Part shown: positions 55,277-63,237 of the stretch, in pieces | How positions within the stretch are numbered: the first letter of the stretch is position 1 | Layout of the letters: each line of letters begins with the position of its first letter | Assembly (NCBI GenBank): GCA_029976075.1 | Contig: JARKNW010000035.1 | Span: 124,001-188,000, forward strand | Source: Pleomorphomonas sp. | Lineage (GTDB): Bacteria; Pseudomonadota; Alphaproteobacteria; Rhizobiales; Pleomorphomonadaceae | Length of the DNA stretch: 64,000 bases | Direction: 5' to 3' | The notes under the pieces: model-generated | What the model saw: only the letters and a program-made list of their open reading frames with translations | Told to the model about the DNA's origin: nothing | Databases searched by the model: none | Program-made: the position numbers and the translations under genes

Positions 55277-55439
55277 GGTTGGCGGCTTCCTGCTGCTGCG
55301 GCTCTCGTTTGGCTGTGCTGTCGCTTGTTGACAGTTTGTGGCCGGTCAGCGCTTCGACGAAACCGCGCAGGTCTTCGCCCTTGCCGGCCTTCATCTCGAT
55401 GGTGGTGCCGCGTTTGGAATGGCGGATGGTGGTTCTCAT
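55269..55439 (-). CDS. Small phage hypothetical protein, 56 residues
   Basis: A short gene starting at the ATG at 55439, which overlaps the stop of the previous gene by four bases (ATGA-type coupling). The product (MRTTIRHSKRGTTIEMKAGK...) is basic at the start and Gln-rich at the end. The frame is open much further back, but that region belongs to the gene upstream. Function unknown. Confidence 0.6.
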   Translation of the reverse strand: MRTTIRHSKRGTTIEMKAGKGEDLRGFVEALTGHKLSTSDSTAKREPQQQEAANHG

Positions 55440-55684
55440 GTGTCCGTTCCTTTCGCCCTGGCCTGTTGGCCGCTTGGGGTGAGGCGGGCGCCGGTGACGA
55501 GGCGGCCGGCGTCGTGGAAATCGAAGATCTTGACGAGCCCTTGCTCGGCCAGGCGGTCGATGCGATAGGCGGTGACGGCGGGGGCGTTGCGGCGCTGGTA
55601 AAAGCGGCGATCGCTGGTGCGGAACAGGCGGCCGCCGGCCAGAAGGTTGAGCGCCGCGTGATCGTCGGACGACAGGCGCGGCAT
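55436..55684 (-). CDS. Small phage protein, winged-helix-like
   Basis: An 82-residue protein with helices and a basic middle (FRTSDRRFYQRRNAPAVTAY, RIDRLAEQGLVKIFDFHDAG) that resembles a small winged helix for DNA binding, though no family is certain. It is coupled by overlap to the downstream 56-residue gene and preceded closely by a 139-residue gene. Confidence 0.62.
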   Translation of the reverse strand: MPRLSSDDHAALNLLAGGRLFRTSDRRFYQRRNAPAVTAYRIDRLAEQGLVKIFDFHDAGRLVTGARLTPSGQQARAKGTDT

Positions 55685-55686
55685 GG

Positions 55687-56106
55687 TCAGGTCGCCCCCG
55701 AAATGAGTTTGCGGAATAACTCGTCGATGATCCGCTCACTTCTCTCAGAGGCACACTTGCGAACAGCATCTGCCGTTGCCGGATGGCAGATGAGCTTATC
55801 TCCGATGAGATAACTCTTAGAACTCGGCTTCGATGTAATCTTGATATTTTGAGGATGTTTGCCGCGTCGGCGCCTTGCCCGTCCTGGAGAACGGACGCGG
55901 GACCAGTCTTCGAAAGTCTCGACTAATGTTACATCCTCGATAAGTCTCAATTCCGGCGTACAACTTTCCATCCGAAAGCCAAGCTCGCGGAATGGAATTC
56001 CCATAGCGCGGTCCATATCTTCGCGAAACTTGTCGATATCCTGCAGAAACTGCCGTGGGGATGGATCGCCAACGAAGTAGATTGTGTTGGTGAGGGTGTC
56101 ACTCAT
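55687..56106 (-). CDS. Phage hypothetical protein
   Basis: A 139-residue protein with a basic segment (RVRSPGRARRRRGKHPQ) and a conserved-looking start (NTIYFVGDPSPRQFLQDIDK). It starts three bases after dnaN ends. No family recognised; codon use looks like that of the neighbours except for a slightly AT-richer middle. Confidence 0.6.
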   Translation of the reverse strand: MSDTLTNTIYFVGDPSPRQFLQDIDKFREDMDRAMGIPFRELGFRMESCTPELRLIEDVTLVETFEDWSRVRSPGRARRRRGKHPQNIKITSKPSSKSYLIGDKLICHPATADAVRKCASERSERIIDELFRKLISGAT

Positions 56107-56109
56107 CGC

Positions 56110-57240
56110 TCAAACCCTCATCGGCATCAGCACCACCAGGCGGTCGGCGCCGCTGGCGGGCTGGGTGGTGGGAACGAAGATGGTGGGGTCGCCCGGCTTT
56201 TCCGGCAGGCGGATGGTGACGGTTTCGCTGGCCAGCGCGGCGAGCACGTCGGCGAGGTAGCGGCCGTTGAAGCCGGTTTCGAAAGGCGTGTCGGGGCCGC
56301 CGGACAGGACCATCTCCTCGCTGGCGCTGCCGGCGTCGGGGTTGGTGGCGTCGAGCTTCAGGGTGCCGGCGCCGAAGGTGAGCTTGAGGGCGCGGCCGCT
56401 GGCCGAGTTGATGGTCGCGACGCGATCGATGGCGGCCGAGGCCTCGGCCTTGTCGATCACCGCTTCCGACGTCCAGTCTTTCGGGATGACGCGGGCGTAG
56501 TCCGGGAAATTGCCGTCGATCAGCTTGGAGGTGAGCACCGTCTGGCCGATCTCGACGCGGATCTTGCTGTCGCTGAGGGCAAGGGTGATGCGGTCAGCGC
56601 CGGCCTTCTTGCCCTCGCTGGCCAGCTTGGCGATTTCGCCGACGGCCTTGCGCGGCACGATGATGCCCGGCATGCCCTCGGCGCCATCGGGCGCGGCGCG
56701 GCGCCAGCGGCTGAGGCGGTGCCCATCGGTGGCGACGGCAACCAGCTGGCCATCGGCCACGTGCATGAAAATGCCGTTGAGATAGTAGCGGATTTCCTCG
56801 GTGGAGATGGCGAAAGCCACGGCGTCGATGGCGTCGGCCAGCATGTCCGGCGCCAGCGCGAAGCTGTGCGACATGGTGCCGATATCGATGTGCGGGAAAT
56901 CCTCGGGCGGCAGGGCGTTGAGCTGCGCCTTGGCGCGGCCGGCCTTGACCGACAGCGTGGCGCCGGCATCGGTGACGAGCGACATGGGGCCGGACGGCAA
57001 CTTGGCGACCAGACCGGAGAACAGGCCGGCCGCGACGGTGATGGCGCCCGCTTGCGTGACCACGGCCTTGGCCTTGACGCGCACTTCCATGTCGAGGTCG
57101 GTGGCGGTCAGCGTCAGCGTGTCGCCCTCGGCCTCGAGCAACACATTCGACAGGATGGGGATGGTGTTGCGCCGCTCGACGACGCGGGCCGTCTGGGCCA
57201 GGGCAACGTGCAGGGCATCGCGCTCGATGGATATGTGCAT
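56110..57240 (-). CDS. dnaN: Phage-encoded DNA polymerase III beta sliding clamp
   Basis: A full-length sliding clamp of 376 residues with three clamp domains. Recognisable parts: ERRNTIPILSNVLLEAEGDT (domain 1), TDGHRLSRWRR, GNFPDYARVIPKDW (domain 2/3) and the C-terminal LVVLMPMRV that forms the hydrophobic partner groove. The ATG at 57240 has GGAG upstream. A host clamp gene must exist elsewhere, so this is a phage copy that could take over or protect the replisome. Confidence 0.93.
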   Translation of the reverse strand: MHISIERDALHVALAQTARVVERRNTIPILSNVLLEAEGDTLTLTATDLDMEVRVKAKAVVTQAGAITVAAGLFSGLVAKLPSGPMSLVTDAGATLSVKAGRAKAQLNALPPEDFPHIDIGTMSHSFALAPDMLADAIDAVAFAISTEEIRYYLNGIFMHVADGQLVAVATDGHRLSRWRRAAPDGAEGMPGIIVPRKAVGEIAKLASEGKKAGADRITLALSDSKIRVEIGQTVLTSKLIDGNFPDYARVIPKDWTSEAVIDKAEASAAIDRVATINSASGRALKLTFGAGTLKLDATNPDAGSASEEMVLSGGPDTPFETGFNGRYLADVLAALASETVTIRLPEKPGDPTIFVPTTQPASGADRLVVLMPMRV

Positions 57241-57250
57241 GATATCTCCG

Positions 57251-57607
57251 TCAGCGCTGAGCGATGCGGCCGACAAAGTCGCCGCCTAGAGCGCGTTCAA
57301 GATGGATAAGGCCGTCTTCGCGGCGGCCAACGAACAGGTCGGCGCGGGCTTCTTCGAGCTCGGTGTAATCAACCTGAAAGGGATAGACTTCCTCTACCAG
57401 ACCGCCATAGACGCCGAGACCATCGGAGTCTGCCTCACTTTCAGGGACAAGAGCCTCGTTATTGCCGAGTGCAAGTGCAATACCTGGCTCAATAATGTTT
57501 CGACGGACAAGTTCGCCAAGAAGAACATCGTCCGTTATGGCTTGGAGTTCTTCTAGAGGGGGCTTAATCCACGTTCCGAGCGTGCCTCTTGGACTTGTGA
57601 AAGCCAT
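57251..57607 (-). CDS. Phage hypothetical protein
   Basis: A 118-residue acidic protein (TWIKPPLEELQAITDDVLLG, VYPFQVDYTELEEARADLFV). The ATG at 57607 with AGGAG upstream is chosen over the one at 57625. It lies ten bases before dnaN in the leftward operon, so the two are coupled. No family recognised. Confidence 0.62.
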   Translation of the reverse strand: MAFTSPRGTLGTWIKPPLEELQAITDDVLLGELVRRNIIEPGIALALGNNEALVPESEADSDGLGVYGGLVEEVYPFQVDYTELEEARADLFVGRREDGLIHLERALGGDFVGRIAQR

Positions 57608-57634
57608 GGTTGGCTCCTGAGACATGGAGGGCGG

Positions 57635-57916
57635 TCAGAACGGGATGTCCTCATCCTTGTCCTTGGGCGGTTGGTAGGGCTTGAGGCACTTTGCAGGGAG
57701 CTCGCGCGTTTCGATCTCGCGGTAGCCTCGCGAGGCCCATGTGCACTCCACCATCGGGCTGTTGCCGCCACCTTCCGAGCAAAGGTCGATTTTGGTGATG
57801 GTCATTGGGTGGCCGCCCGAGGCCAGCATCACGACCTCGCCGATGTCTATCCAGTAGGGCTGTATCGGCTTGGGTGTGGCAATGGCTGTGACTTTGCGAG
57901 TTTGACGAGTTGGCAT
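57635..57916 (-). CDS. YodC-like (DUF2158) small protein
   Basis: A 93-residue protein with the DUF2158 pattern: IGEVVMLASGGHPMTITKID, then ECTW and the Cys near the end (PAKCLKPYQPP). YodC-type proteins are small beta-barrels of unknown role, frequent in phages. The C-terminal PPKDKDEDIPF resembles an SSB tip and may bind host replication partners. Confidence 0.72.
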   Translation of the reverse strand: MPTRQTRKVTAIATPKPIQPYWIDIGEVVMLASGGHPMTITKIDLCSEGGGNSPMVECTWASRGYREIETRELPAKCLKPYQPPKDKDEDIPF

Positions 57917-58191
57917 GGCAACCTCTTGGTTTGAAGGGCGTGGCGGCCGGCTTTGATTGGGTGGCGCCGGCCGCCTTTGTTGTCAGCCGGCTTTGACGGA
58001 GGATGACCGTTGATCACCACGTCCCCGGCGCATGGGCTTCTCCTGGGTTTCTGGCGACTGCCCGTCATCAGGGTTCAAGGCAGCCCGGTTGTGCTCCAAC
58101 AGCGGGAACCGACCCGCTAGCGACGCCTTGGCCCGGCCACCGCTGGCGCGGCTCCGGGCTTGGGGCGATCGATCGCCGAATGTGAGGAGGG
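57917..58191. other. Intergenic region in the leftward operon
   Basis: A 275-bp gap. It contains a GC-rich hairpin (10-bp arms 57942-57951 and 57966-57975) and a tiny leftward frame of 16 codons (57983-58033) after a good CAGGAG site. I see no longer gene. Confidence 0.45.
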
Positions 58192-58593
58192 TCAGGCGGC
58201 TTTTCTTCGGGCTGCCTTTCTTTCCTTGAGGGCGGCGCGCCGATCGGCTCGCTCGGTCAGCATCGCTTGATGCGCCCTCGCCTTCTCGATGCCGCGCTGA
58301 TGGGCGCGGATGACCTGGCGGGATTGAAAATCGGGCATGTAGGCGAAGGCTTCGGCCGGGCGGGGCGTGATCTTGATCGGCTGGAACCCGGCCGCCGCAT
58401 GGACGCGTTCGTGTTCCTTGGCGCCTTGCTGGAGGACGCTGCCGAGAGCCCTCCGACGGGGCTTGGCATCGGCCTTGGCGGCGCTGGATTTCCGCCCGGA
58501 ATAGAGGGCGTCGCCGTTGTAGCGCGCAGCCATCGGGCCGCCGAAAAGCATGACGGAAGCGGCCAAAGCGTATTTTCCGTATTGAAGGAGCAT
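58192..58593 (-). CDS. Phage protein with N-terminal hydrophobic segment and basic tail
   Basis: A 133-residue protein beginning MLLQYGKYALAASVMLFGG (possible signal or membrane anchor), then a basic helical body rich in Ala/Arg (TERADRRAALKERKAARRKAA at the end). The ATG at 58593 follows GGAGAG. The frame is open further upstream into the DUF2303 gene, where it is not coding. Function unknown. Confidence 0.6.
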   Translation of the reverse strand: MLLQYGKYALAASVMLFGGPMAARYNGDALYSGRKSSAAKADAKPRRRALGSVLQQGAKEHERVHAAAGFQPIKITPRPAEAFAYMPDFQSRQVIRAHQRGIEKARAHQAMLTERADRRAALKERKAARRKAA

Positions 58594-58661
58594 GGTTGTC
58601 TCTCCATGAGCACTGGCGCTCGGCCAAGCCGCCGGATCGCACCCGGTGGCGAGGCGTAAGG

Positions 58662-59675
58662 TCAGCCGGGAATGCCGCTTTCGGGGAAGCCTTCGAACAC
58701 CGGCAGTTCCGTCTTGGTGCGGATGATGTCGAGGTCGGTGCGGACACGATCGGTGACGGCGAGATCGGGCCGGAAGATCTTGAAGGCCCACTTGAGGTGT
58801 CCGCCCGACAGCCGGTAGCGCAGGCGCACCGGGACGCGGATCGGGTCGCCCATGAAGAAGGGGGCGATCTGCAGGATGAACAGGCCGGGGACGGTCAGCT
58901 TGTTGCCGCCGGCGTCGCGGTGCTCCTCGGTGAACACCACGGAACCTTCGCCAGACTGCAGGGTGACGGCGTTCTTGACCTCGGTGGCCGCGAAGACCTG
59001 CAGGCCGCGGCTCAGCTGGATCAACTCGGCCGGCGTGGCGATCTTGGTCCCGAAGGCCTGCTCGTAGTCGTTCACTTCGCCGATCTGCGGGCTGGAGAGA
59101 TCGGCGATCTGGTCCTCGATGAAGGAGGCGAACTCGGCCTGATCCATCCACTCGTCGTTCTGGGCGATCCAGAGCTTCCAGGGATCGGACAGCGGGAACT
59201 CATAGGCGATGCGGTGTTTCAGCCAGGCCGGAGCGCCATCGATGGCGAGCGCGTGGTAATCGACGACGGCGAGAACGGAAGGTTTTTTCCAATCGCTGTT
59301 GGCGAAGACGGCGGTATCTTCCGTCTTGTGGCGGTTGGTGAGGTCGATGAAGCTCTGCAGCGTCAGCGCCTTGGCGGTGCCCGTCTTGCGGGCCGGCGAC
59401 AGGCGATATTCCTCGATCAGGTTCTTGATCGAGAAGGTGCCAGGGCTGTCGCCCTTCTTGATGCCGATCGGGATGTTGCCCGGCAGGCCGCGCCCCAGCC
59501 CTTCGATATCGCCCAGCTGGGCAATGGCGACGCCGCTGGCTTCCTTGCCAAGCTCGGAAAGCTTGTCGATGGCGCCCTGGTCGAAATGGATGACTTCGCC
59601 GAGGGTGGCGGCGCTAATGCCATGAAGTGCTTCGGGTTCGTCGAGCTTGGTGGCGTCGACTGTTTCGTCTGTCAT
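58662..59675 (-). CDS. DUF2303 (YfdQ-like) phage protein
   Basis: A 337-residue protein of the DUF2303/YfdQ family, found in early regions of temperate phages, often beside recombination and replication genes. Landmarks: DYHALAIDGAPAWLKHRIAY, FPLSDPWKLW, DLSSPQIGEVNDYEQAFG, RYRLSGGHLKWAFKI. The ATG at 59675 has AAAGGACAG upstream. Exact function unknown; a role in DNA recombination or replication is usually assumed. Confidence 0.85.
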   Translation of the reverse strand: MTDETVDATKLDEPEALHGISAATLGEVIHFDQGAIDKLSELGKEASGVAIAQLGDIEGLGRGLPGNIPIGIKKGDSPGTFSIKNLIEEYRLSPARKTGTAKALTLQSFIDLTNRHKTEDTAVFANSDWKKPSVLAVVDYHALAIDGAPAWLKHRIAYEFPLSDPWKLWIAQNDEWMDQAEFASFIEDQIADLSSPQIGEVNDYEQAFGTKIATPAELIQLSRGLQVFAATEVKNAVTLQSGEGSVVFTEEHRDAGGNKLTVPGLFILQIAPFFMGDPIRVPVRLRYRLSGGHLKWAFKIFRPDLAVTDRVRTDLDIIRTKTELPVFEGFPESGIPG

Positions 59676-59701
59676 CTGTCTGTCCTTTCGGGGTGGGGAG
59701 A

Positions 59702-60037
59702 TCACTCGGCGGCGCGGACTTCGCGCGGGCCGGCGAACATGTCGGCTTGTTGCGGATGCTCGGTGGAGAGCGAGCCATCGTCGAGGACCCAGCACATGGT
59801 GTTGCGCCGGCTTTCCTTGGGCAGCTTGCTGGCGATGGCGGAATCGATGGTGAGGACGCCGTCCTGCACTTCGAAGTCGAGGGTCAGCGTCAGCTTGCCC
59901 TTGACCTTCTTCTTGGGGATGTTGGCCAGCTCCTTGAGCTTGGCGGTGACGGTGACGATCTCCGTGCCGAGATCGGCCATCAGTTGGCCGCCTTCCAGGA
60001 AGCCGAGAATGCCTTGCGCGTCGCGGATCTTGTTCAT
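59702..60037 (-). CDS. Phage hypothetical protein
   Basis: A 111-residue protein (LGFLEGGQLMADLGTEIVTV, KVKGKLTLTLDFEVQDGVLT) that lies 26 bases before the DUF2303 gene and is often its neighbour in alphaproteobacterial phages. It looks all-beta with a helical start. No function known. Confidence 0.68.
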   Translation of the reverse strand: MNKIRDAQGILGFLEGGQLMADLGTEIVTVTAKLKELANIPKKKVKGKLTLTLDFEVQDGVLTIDSAIASKLPKESRRNTMCWVLDDGSLSTEHPQQADMFAGPREVRAAE

Positions 60038-60282
60038 GGAACCCTCCGAGATGCCGACCAGCTCCTGATGAACTGGCCGGCTGTTGCCCCTGAAGGTTCG
60101 GCTGGCGAGCCCTTAACTCGATGCCGATCCAACCGAGGGAAGATGGGCGCGCTGACAATTGCGCTGACGGGCGCGCGCCGCCTAAACCACCGGTGGGGCG
60201 GGCCGGTGGCTGCAATGGGTCGCAAGGCTCGCTTCAGGATCGAGATGAGCGCGACCAGGAATTGAAAAAGGGCTTTCAGCAT
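60034..60282 (-). CDS. Possible small membrane protein
   Basis: An 82-residue frame with one hydrophobic helix at the start (MLKALFQFLVALISILKRA) and a basic tail. A TGAGGGC site precedes the ATG, the gene follows the HD-domain gene by seven bases and overlaps the next gene by four, all of which support it. The tail is compositionally odd, so it may be spurious. Confidence 0.4.
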   Translation of the reverse strand: MLKALFQFLVALISILKRALRPIAATGPPHRWFRRRAPVSAIVSAPIFPRLDRHRVKGSPAEPSGATAGQFIRSWSASRRVP

Positions 60283-60289
60283 GGTGCCC

Positions 60290-61012
60290 TCAGGCGGCTT
60301 TGGCGGGCTGGATGCGCCATTGTTCGAAACGGCGGTACCATTCGGCGGCGGCGCGGCTGCGCGTCCATGGGCGCAGCTCGCCGCGCGTGCGGACAGCTCG
60401 GGCGGCCAGCACTTCGGGCGGCCAGATGGCGTCGTAGGGTTCGGTGAGCACGTCGCCGAGGATCTGCCGCCGCTCGGTGTCGAGCATGCGGATGTCCATT
60501 TCCTTGACGGCGTCCTCGATGTGGCGCGGCAAAGTTTCCGGCAGGCCGCAGAGCTTGCGCAGCTCGCGATCGAGCGTGGCCTTGCAGCCTTCGATGGCGA
60601 CGGACACCGGGCCGCGGCCGGCCAGCGCCTTGCGCAGGATGACGAGCGCTTCCGGGCCGATGTGGCGGCCGAGCAGCACGGCCATCGCCGCCTCGAGCAT
60701 CTTGGCGGCCGGCGTGGTGAAATCGCCGAAGAAGGCTTCGTGGGCGTCGTGCATCAGGAAGGCTAGCGCCAGGGTGATGTTGCTGGTTTCGGCCAGCAGC
60801 GCCTCGGCGCCGACGACGCAATGCTGCGCCACCGAATAAGTTGGAACAGCTGCCGCGCTGACCAGCTTGTTGTCGTCGGCATGCGCATCGAAGCGGGCGA
60901 TGCCAGATAACGGCGCGGCCAGATCGGCCCAGATGTCGATGGCCGAAAGGTTCGGCCGGGCCAGATCGATGGCGCGGCCGCTCGACAGCTGTTTCCAGAT
61001 GGGCGCGGTCAT
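60290..61012 (-). CDS. HD-domain phosphohydrolase (YfbR-like)
   Basis: A 240-residue HD-superfamily protein with VAQHCVVGAEALL and FLMHDAHEAFFGDF, supplying the metal-binding His/His-Asp residues. Phage members are thought to be 5'-nucleotidases or nucleotide phosphohydrolases. The ATG at 61012 overlaps the previous stop by four bases. With the MazG-domain protein it gives this operon two nucleotide-clearing enzymes. Confidence 0.82.
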   Translation of the reverse strand: MTAPIWKQLSSGRAIDLARPNLSAIDIWADLAAPLSGIARFDAHADDNKLVSAAAVPTYSVAQHCVVGAEALLAETSNITLALAFLMHDAHEAFFGDFTTPAAKMLEAAMAVLLGRHIGPEALVILRKALAGRGPVSVAIEGCKATLDRELRKLCGLPETLPRHIEDAVKEMDIRMLDTERRQILGDVLTEPYDAIWPPEVLAARAVRTRGELRPWTRSRAAAEWYRRFEQWRIQPAKAA

Positions 61013-61284
61013 GCGCCACCGCCGAGGCCGTAGGCCCACATCAGCGCGCCGACGACCAGCAACACCAGCGCCAGGGCGTCGATGGCGGCGTTGAGCCCGG
61101 CCAGCGCCAGTTCCTTGGCGCGCTGGAAAGCGCGGACGGCCGGCGTGCCGGGAAAGCCGTTCAGCGCCAGATCGAAATAGAGCTGGTCGTCGCTGGGGTC
61201 CGGCTGGCCGGTTTCGCGGGCCTTGCGGATGGAGGCGCGGATGGTGTCGCTCATGGCGACGGGATCGGAAACGAGAATGGTCAT
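61009..61284 (-). CDS. Small tail-anchored phage protein
   Basis: A 91-residue protein: a soluble helical part (MSDTIRASIRKARETGQPD, QLYFDLALNGFPGTPAVRAF) and one C-terminal TM (ALALVLLVVGALMWAYGLGG). The ATG at 61284 is used; MSDT at 61251 is a possible shorter start. It overlaps the HD-domain gene. Function unknown. Confidence 0.62.
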   Translation of the reverse strand: MTILVSDPVAMSDTIRASIRKARETGQPDPSDDQLYFDLALNGFPGTPAVRAFQRAKELALAGLNAAIDALALVLLVVGALMWAYGLGGGA

Positions 61285-61310
61285 GGCTGGCCCCCAGTGC
61301 TGGCCTCTTG

Positions 61311-61496
61311 TCAGGCCGCGGCGCGCGCGGCCTTGCAATTTCCGGCGTATTCGACGCTGGGGTTGGCACCGTCCGTCAGGACCAGACAAAGCTCCGCGCC
61401 ATCGCGATAGGTTTCGACGACGGTCCGCACGGTCTTGCCGCTGCGCACCGTCACCTTGTCGCCAGGCTGGAAGATTGGGCTTGTCGACGCTGACAT
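61311..61496 (-). CDS. Small phage protein, first gene of the leftward operon
   Basis: A 61-residue protein with an SH3/KOW-like pattern (FQPGDKVTVRSGKTVRTVVE, ELCLVLTDG). The ATG at 61496 lies about 60 bases downstream of the inferred PL promoter, so this is the first leftward early gene, the place where antitermination or takeover proteins often sit. Confidence 0.6.
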   Translation of the reverse strand: MSASTSPIFQPGDKVTVRSGKTVRTVVETYRDGAELCLVLTDGANPSVEYAGNCKAARAAA

Positions 61497-61561
61497 GGTG
61501 ATGACCCCGCATCGCGCCGCCTCTTCGTGTCGCATGCGACAGATTGGCGGCTGATGGGGTA

Positions 61562-61605
61562 TGCATATCACCGGTTATTTCTGGAAGTCAACCGGTTTTA
61601 GCTGG
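61562..61605 (-). promoter_or_regulatory. Leftward early promoter (PL-like) with two operator repeats
   Basis: Two copies of a 14-bp element, CCGGTTATTTCTGG (61571-61584) and CCGGTTTTAGCTGG (61592-61605), begin 21 bp apart. On the minus strand a -35 TTGACT (61586-61591) and a -10 TATGCA (61562-61567), 18 bp apart, bracket the first copy. The same 14-mer occurs at the repressor/regulator promoter, so these are probable repressor sites. Confidence 0.65.
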
Positions 61606-61677
61606 CGAGCAAACTGGACACCGCAACCATCGGCGATCTGCTACAATCGCCAGTGGTTAGGCAATAGAGATCGAGCC

Positions 61678-62187
61678 ATGTTCGACCTATATGTGGGCTT
61701 GCTGATAGGGTCGCTTTTAGTGGTGCCCCTCGCCGCCATTTTGGCGGCCTGGAAGCATTTGCGGGTATTCGCCGGATTTTTGGCTGTCTTCGGAGTGTTT
61801 CTATCTCTCTCACTTTTGCTTTTCGCTCATGCACAGCAAGAGAAAGATCAGCGGACCAGCAATACAAATACCCAAGAAAGCCAATTATCTTGCAAACAAG
61901 ACTTACAATGTTGGGGTGATAAAAACATATTTTCAGCTATAAGCGTCTGCAAGCCATCTATAGAAAAACTAGCCGGAATTGACTATAGATTGACAGACGG
62001 TTTACTTGACTTAAAGTTCACTAGATTTAAATGGGAAAATACTGAGAAATCGACCGTTATTTACTTTGGTGATGCAATTCAGTTCCAAAATGAAATTGGA
62101 AACTGGATCAGGCATACATATTCATGCGTTTATGACCCGCGCACAAATACAGCCGCTGAAGCGAACGCTTGGCCGGGACACCTTTAA
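61678..62187 (+). CDS. Membrane-anchored AT-rich protein in the rex position
   Basis: A 169-residue protein. Two hydrophobic segments lie at residues 6-23 and 30-50, then a soluble domain with three cysteines (LSCKQDLQCWGD, SVCKPS), WENTEKSTVIYFGDAIQFQN and a final YSCVYDPRTNT. Most of the gene is much richer in A+T than its neighbours, a mark of recent transfer. It lies between the left operator and the repressor and overlaps the repressor's 3' end by four bases. Superinfection exclusion or host-range change is a fair guess. Confidence 0.72.
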   Translation: MFDLYVGLLIGSLLVVPLAAILAAWKHLRVFAGFLAVFGVFLSLSLLLFAHAQQEKDQRTSNTNTQESQLSCKQDLQCWGDKNIFSAISVCKPSIEKLAGIDYRLTDGLLDLKFTRFKWENTEKSTVIYFGDAIQFQNEIGNWIRHTYSCVYDPRTNTAAEANAWPGHL

Positions 62188-62885
62188 ACTCCGAACAACT
62201 CCCGCAATGTAAGAACCCTGTGAACGGCAACGATCGTCGACCGCTTAAACTCAATTCGTCCTTCAGGGTTGAGTTGCCGGACAACCACAGCTTCCGAATT
62301 GGTATGATCAAGCTCTTTGAGCCAGCTCTCAATAGGGGCTCCCGAATGTGTTTTTGTTTGAACGATGACATCATCACCAGGCCGCGGGGGCCTATCGGGA
62401 GATACGAAGATAAGATCTCCAGAGCGATAGCGCGGGGACATTGAGTCTCCATGAACGTATAAAGCATATACGTTTTTGGCTTTCATCATCCCTGGCGGCC
62501 GCTTAACAGCATCCACCTGCTCGTCAATTTTAAAACTATTAATCGCAGATGCAGCGGCAATGCCATAAACCGGAACATCGTCTCCATAATACATCGATGT
62601 TGATGGTATGGATTGTAATTCCGATATCGGTCGTTCATCGCTGTCTAATACTGCCACTTCTCCAAACTGAAGACCTGCATTCTTCATAGTAAGCAAGAGC
62701 TCTGCGGTCGTCCAATCAAGGGCTTTCGCCAGCGGGGCGATGTTTTTCGAACGAACATCACCTTTCTTGCCGCGCACAATGTCGGAGACGTAATTCTTGC
62801 TCAGCTTGCCGATGCTTTCGGCTTGGGCTGGACCACGCTTCAATTCCGCCAAGCGTTTGGAGACGATTTCTGCAAGTGTGCTCAT
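62184..62885 (-). CDS. Phage repressor, LexA/CI type with S24 peptidase domain
   Basis: A 233-residue repressor that keeps the prophage dormant. N-terminal HTH (residues 1-65, SIGKLSKNYVSDIVRGKKGD) and a C-terminal self-cleavage domain with S148 (VHGDSMSPRY) and K190 (SWLKEL) as the Ser/Lys pair. The likely cleavage loop is VYGIAAASAI near residue 107. SOS-induced RecA would trigger it. It is convergent with the rex-position gene and divergent from the small regulator. Confidence 0.92.
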   Translation of the reverse strand: MSTLAEIVSKRLAELKRGPAQAESIGKLSKNYVSDIVRGKKGDVRSKNIAPLAKALDWTTAELLLTMKNAGLQFGEVAVLDSDERPISELQSIPSTSMYYGDDVPVYGIAAASAINSFKIDEQVDAVKRPPGMMKAKNVYALYVHGDSMSPRYRSGDLIFVSPDRPPRPGDDVIVQTKTHSGAPIESWLKELDHTNSEAVVVRQLNPEGRIEFKRSTIVAVHRVLTLRELFGV

Positions 62886-62891
62886 TCCTGA

Positions 62892-62963
62892 ATTATCCGG
62901 TAATGGGCGCCAGTTTGCACGCCAGTAATAGGCGGTTGACGCGCCGGTTATTTCTGGTATTCA
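62892..62963. promoter_or_regulatory. Divergent immunity-region promoters with operator repeats
   Basis: The exact operator 14-mer (62944-62957) lies between a rightward -35 TTGACG (62936-62941) and -10 TATTCA (62958-62963). A reverse-oriented relative (62922-62935, 11 of 14 bases) stands 22 bp away. Leftward, a -10 GATAAT (62892-62897) serves the repressor. Both -10 boxes are so near the start codons that leaderless messages are likely. Confidence 0.6.
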
Positions 62964-62970
62964 TTGGGGC

Positions 62971-63237
62971 ATGGAAAAGCTCCTCGCCACACACCTCACC
63001 GAACTCTCCACGCGCTACGCCAAAGCCATGGGCGTTTCGCTGGCGACGTTGTCGGAGAGGGCCGCCGGCGATTGGCGGTTCTTCAAGCAAGTGGCGGATG
63101 GATCGCTGAATTTTCGCATCCGCTCCTATGACCGGGCAATGGCCTGGTTCTCCGACAACTGGCCGGCGGATGCCGAGTGGCCGTCCGACGTGCCGCGCCC
63201 GCAGCCTTCAGACAAGCAAGGCGATGCATCATGCTGA
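62971..63237 (+). CDS. Small Cro-position regulator
   Basis: An 88-residue protein in the place of Cro, divergent from the repressor. Residues 10-45 read like a small HTH (STRYAKAMGVSLATLSERAA). The C-terminal half is Pro/Asp-rich. The ATG at 62971 is only seven bases after the -10 box; a GGGGC precedes it. It overlaps the next gene by seven bases. Assignment is by position more than by sequence. Confidence 0.68.
   Translation: MEKLLATHLTELSTRYAKAMGVSLATLSERAAGDWRFFKQVADGSLNFRIRSYDRAMAWFSDNWPADAEWPSDVPRPQPSDKQGDASC

Noticed and set aside
57983..58033. A 16-codon leftward frame after a good ribosome site
   Set aside because: Too short and without features; could be a leader but cannot be supported.
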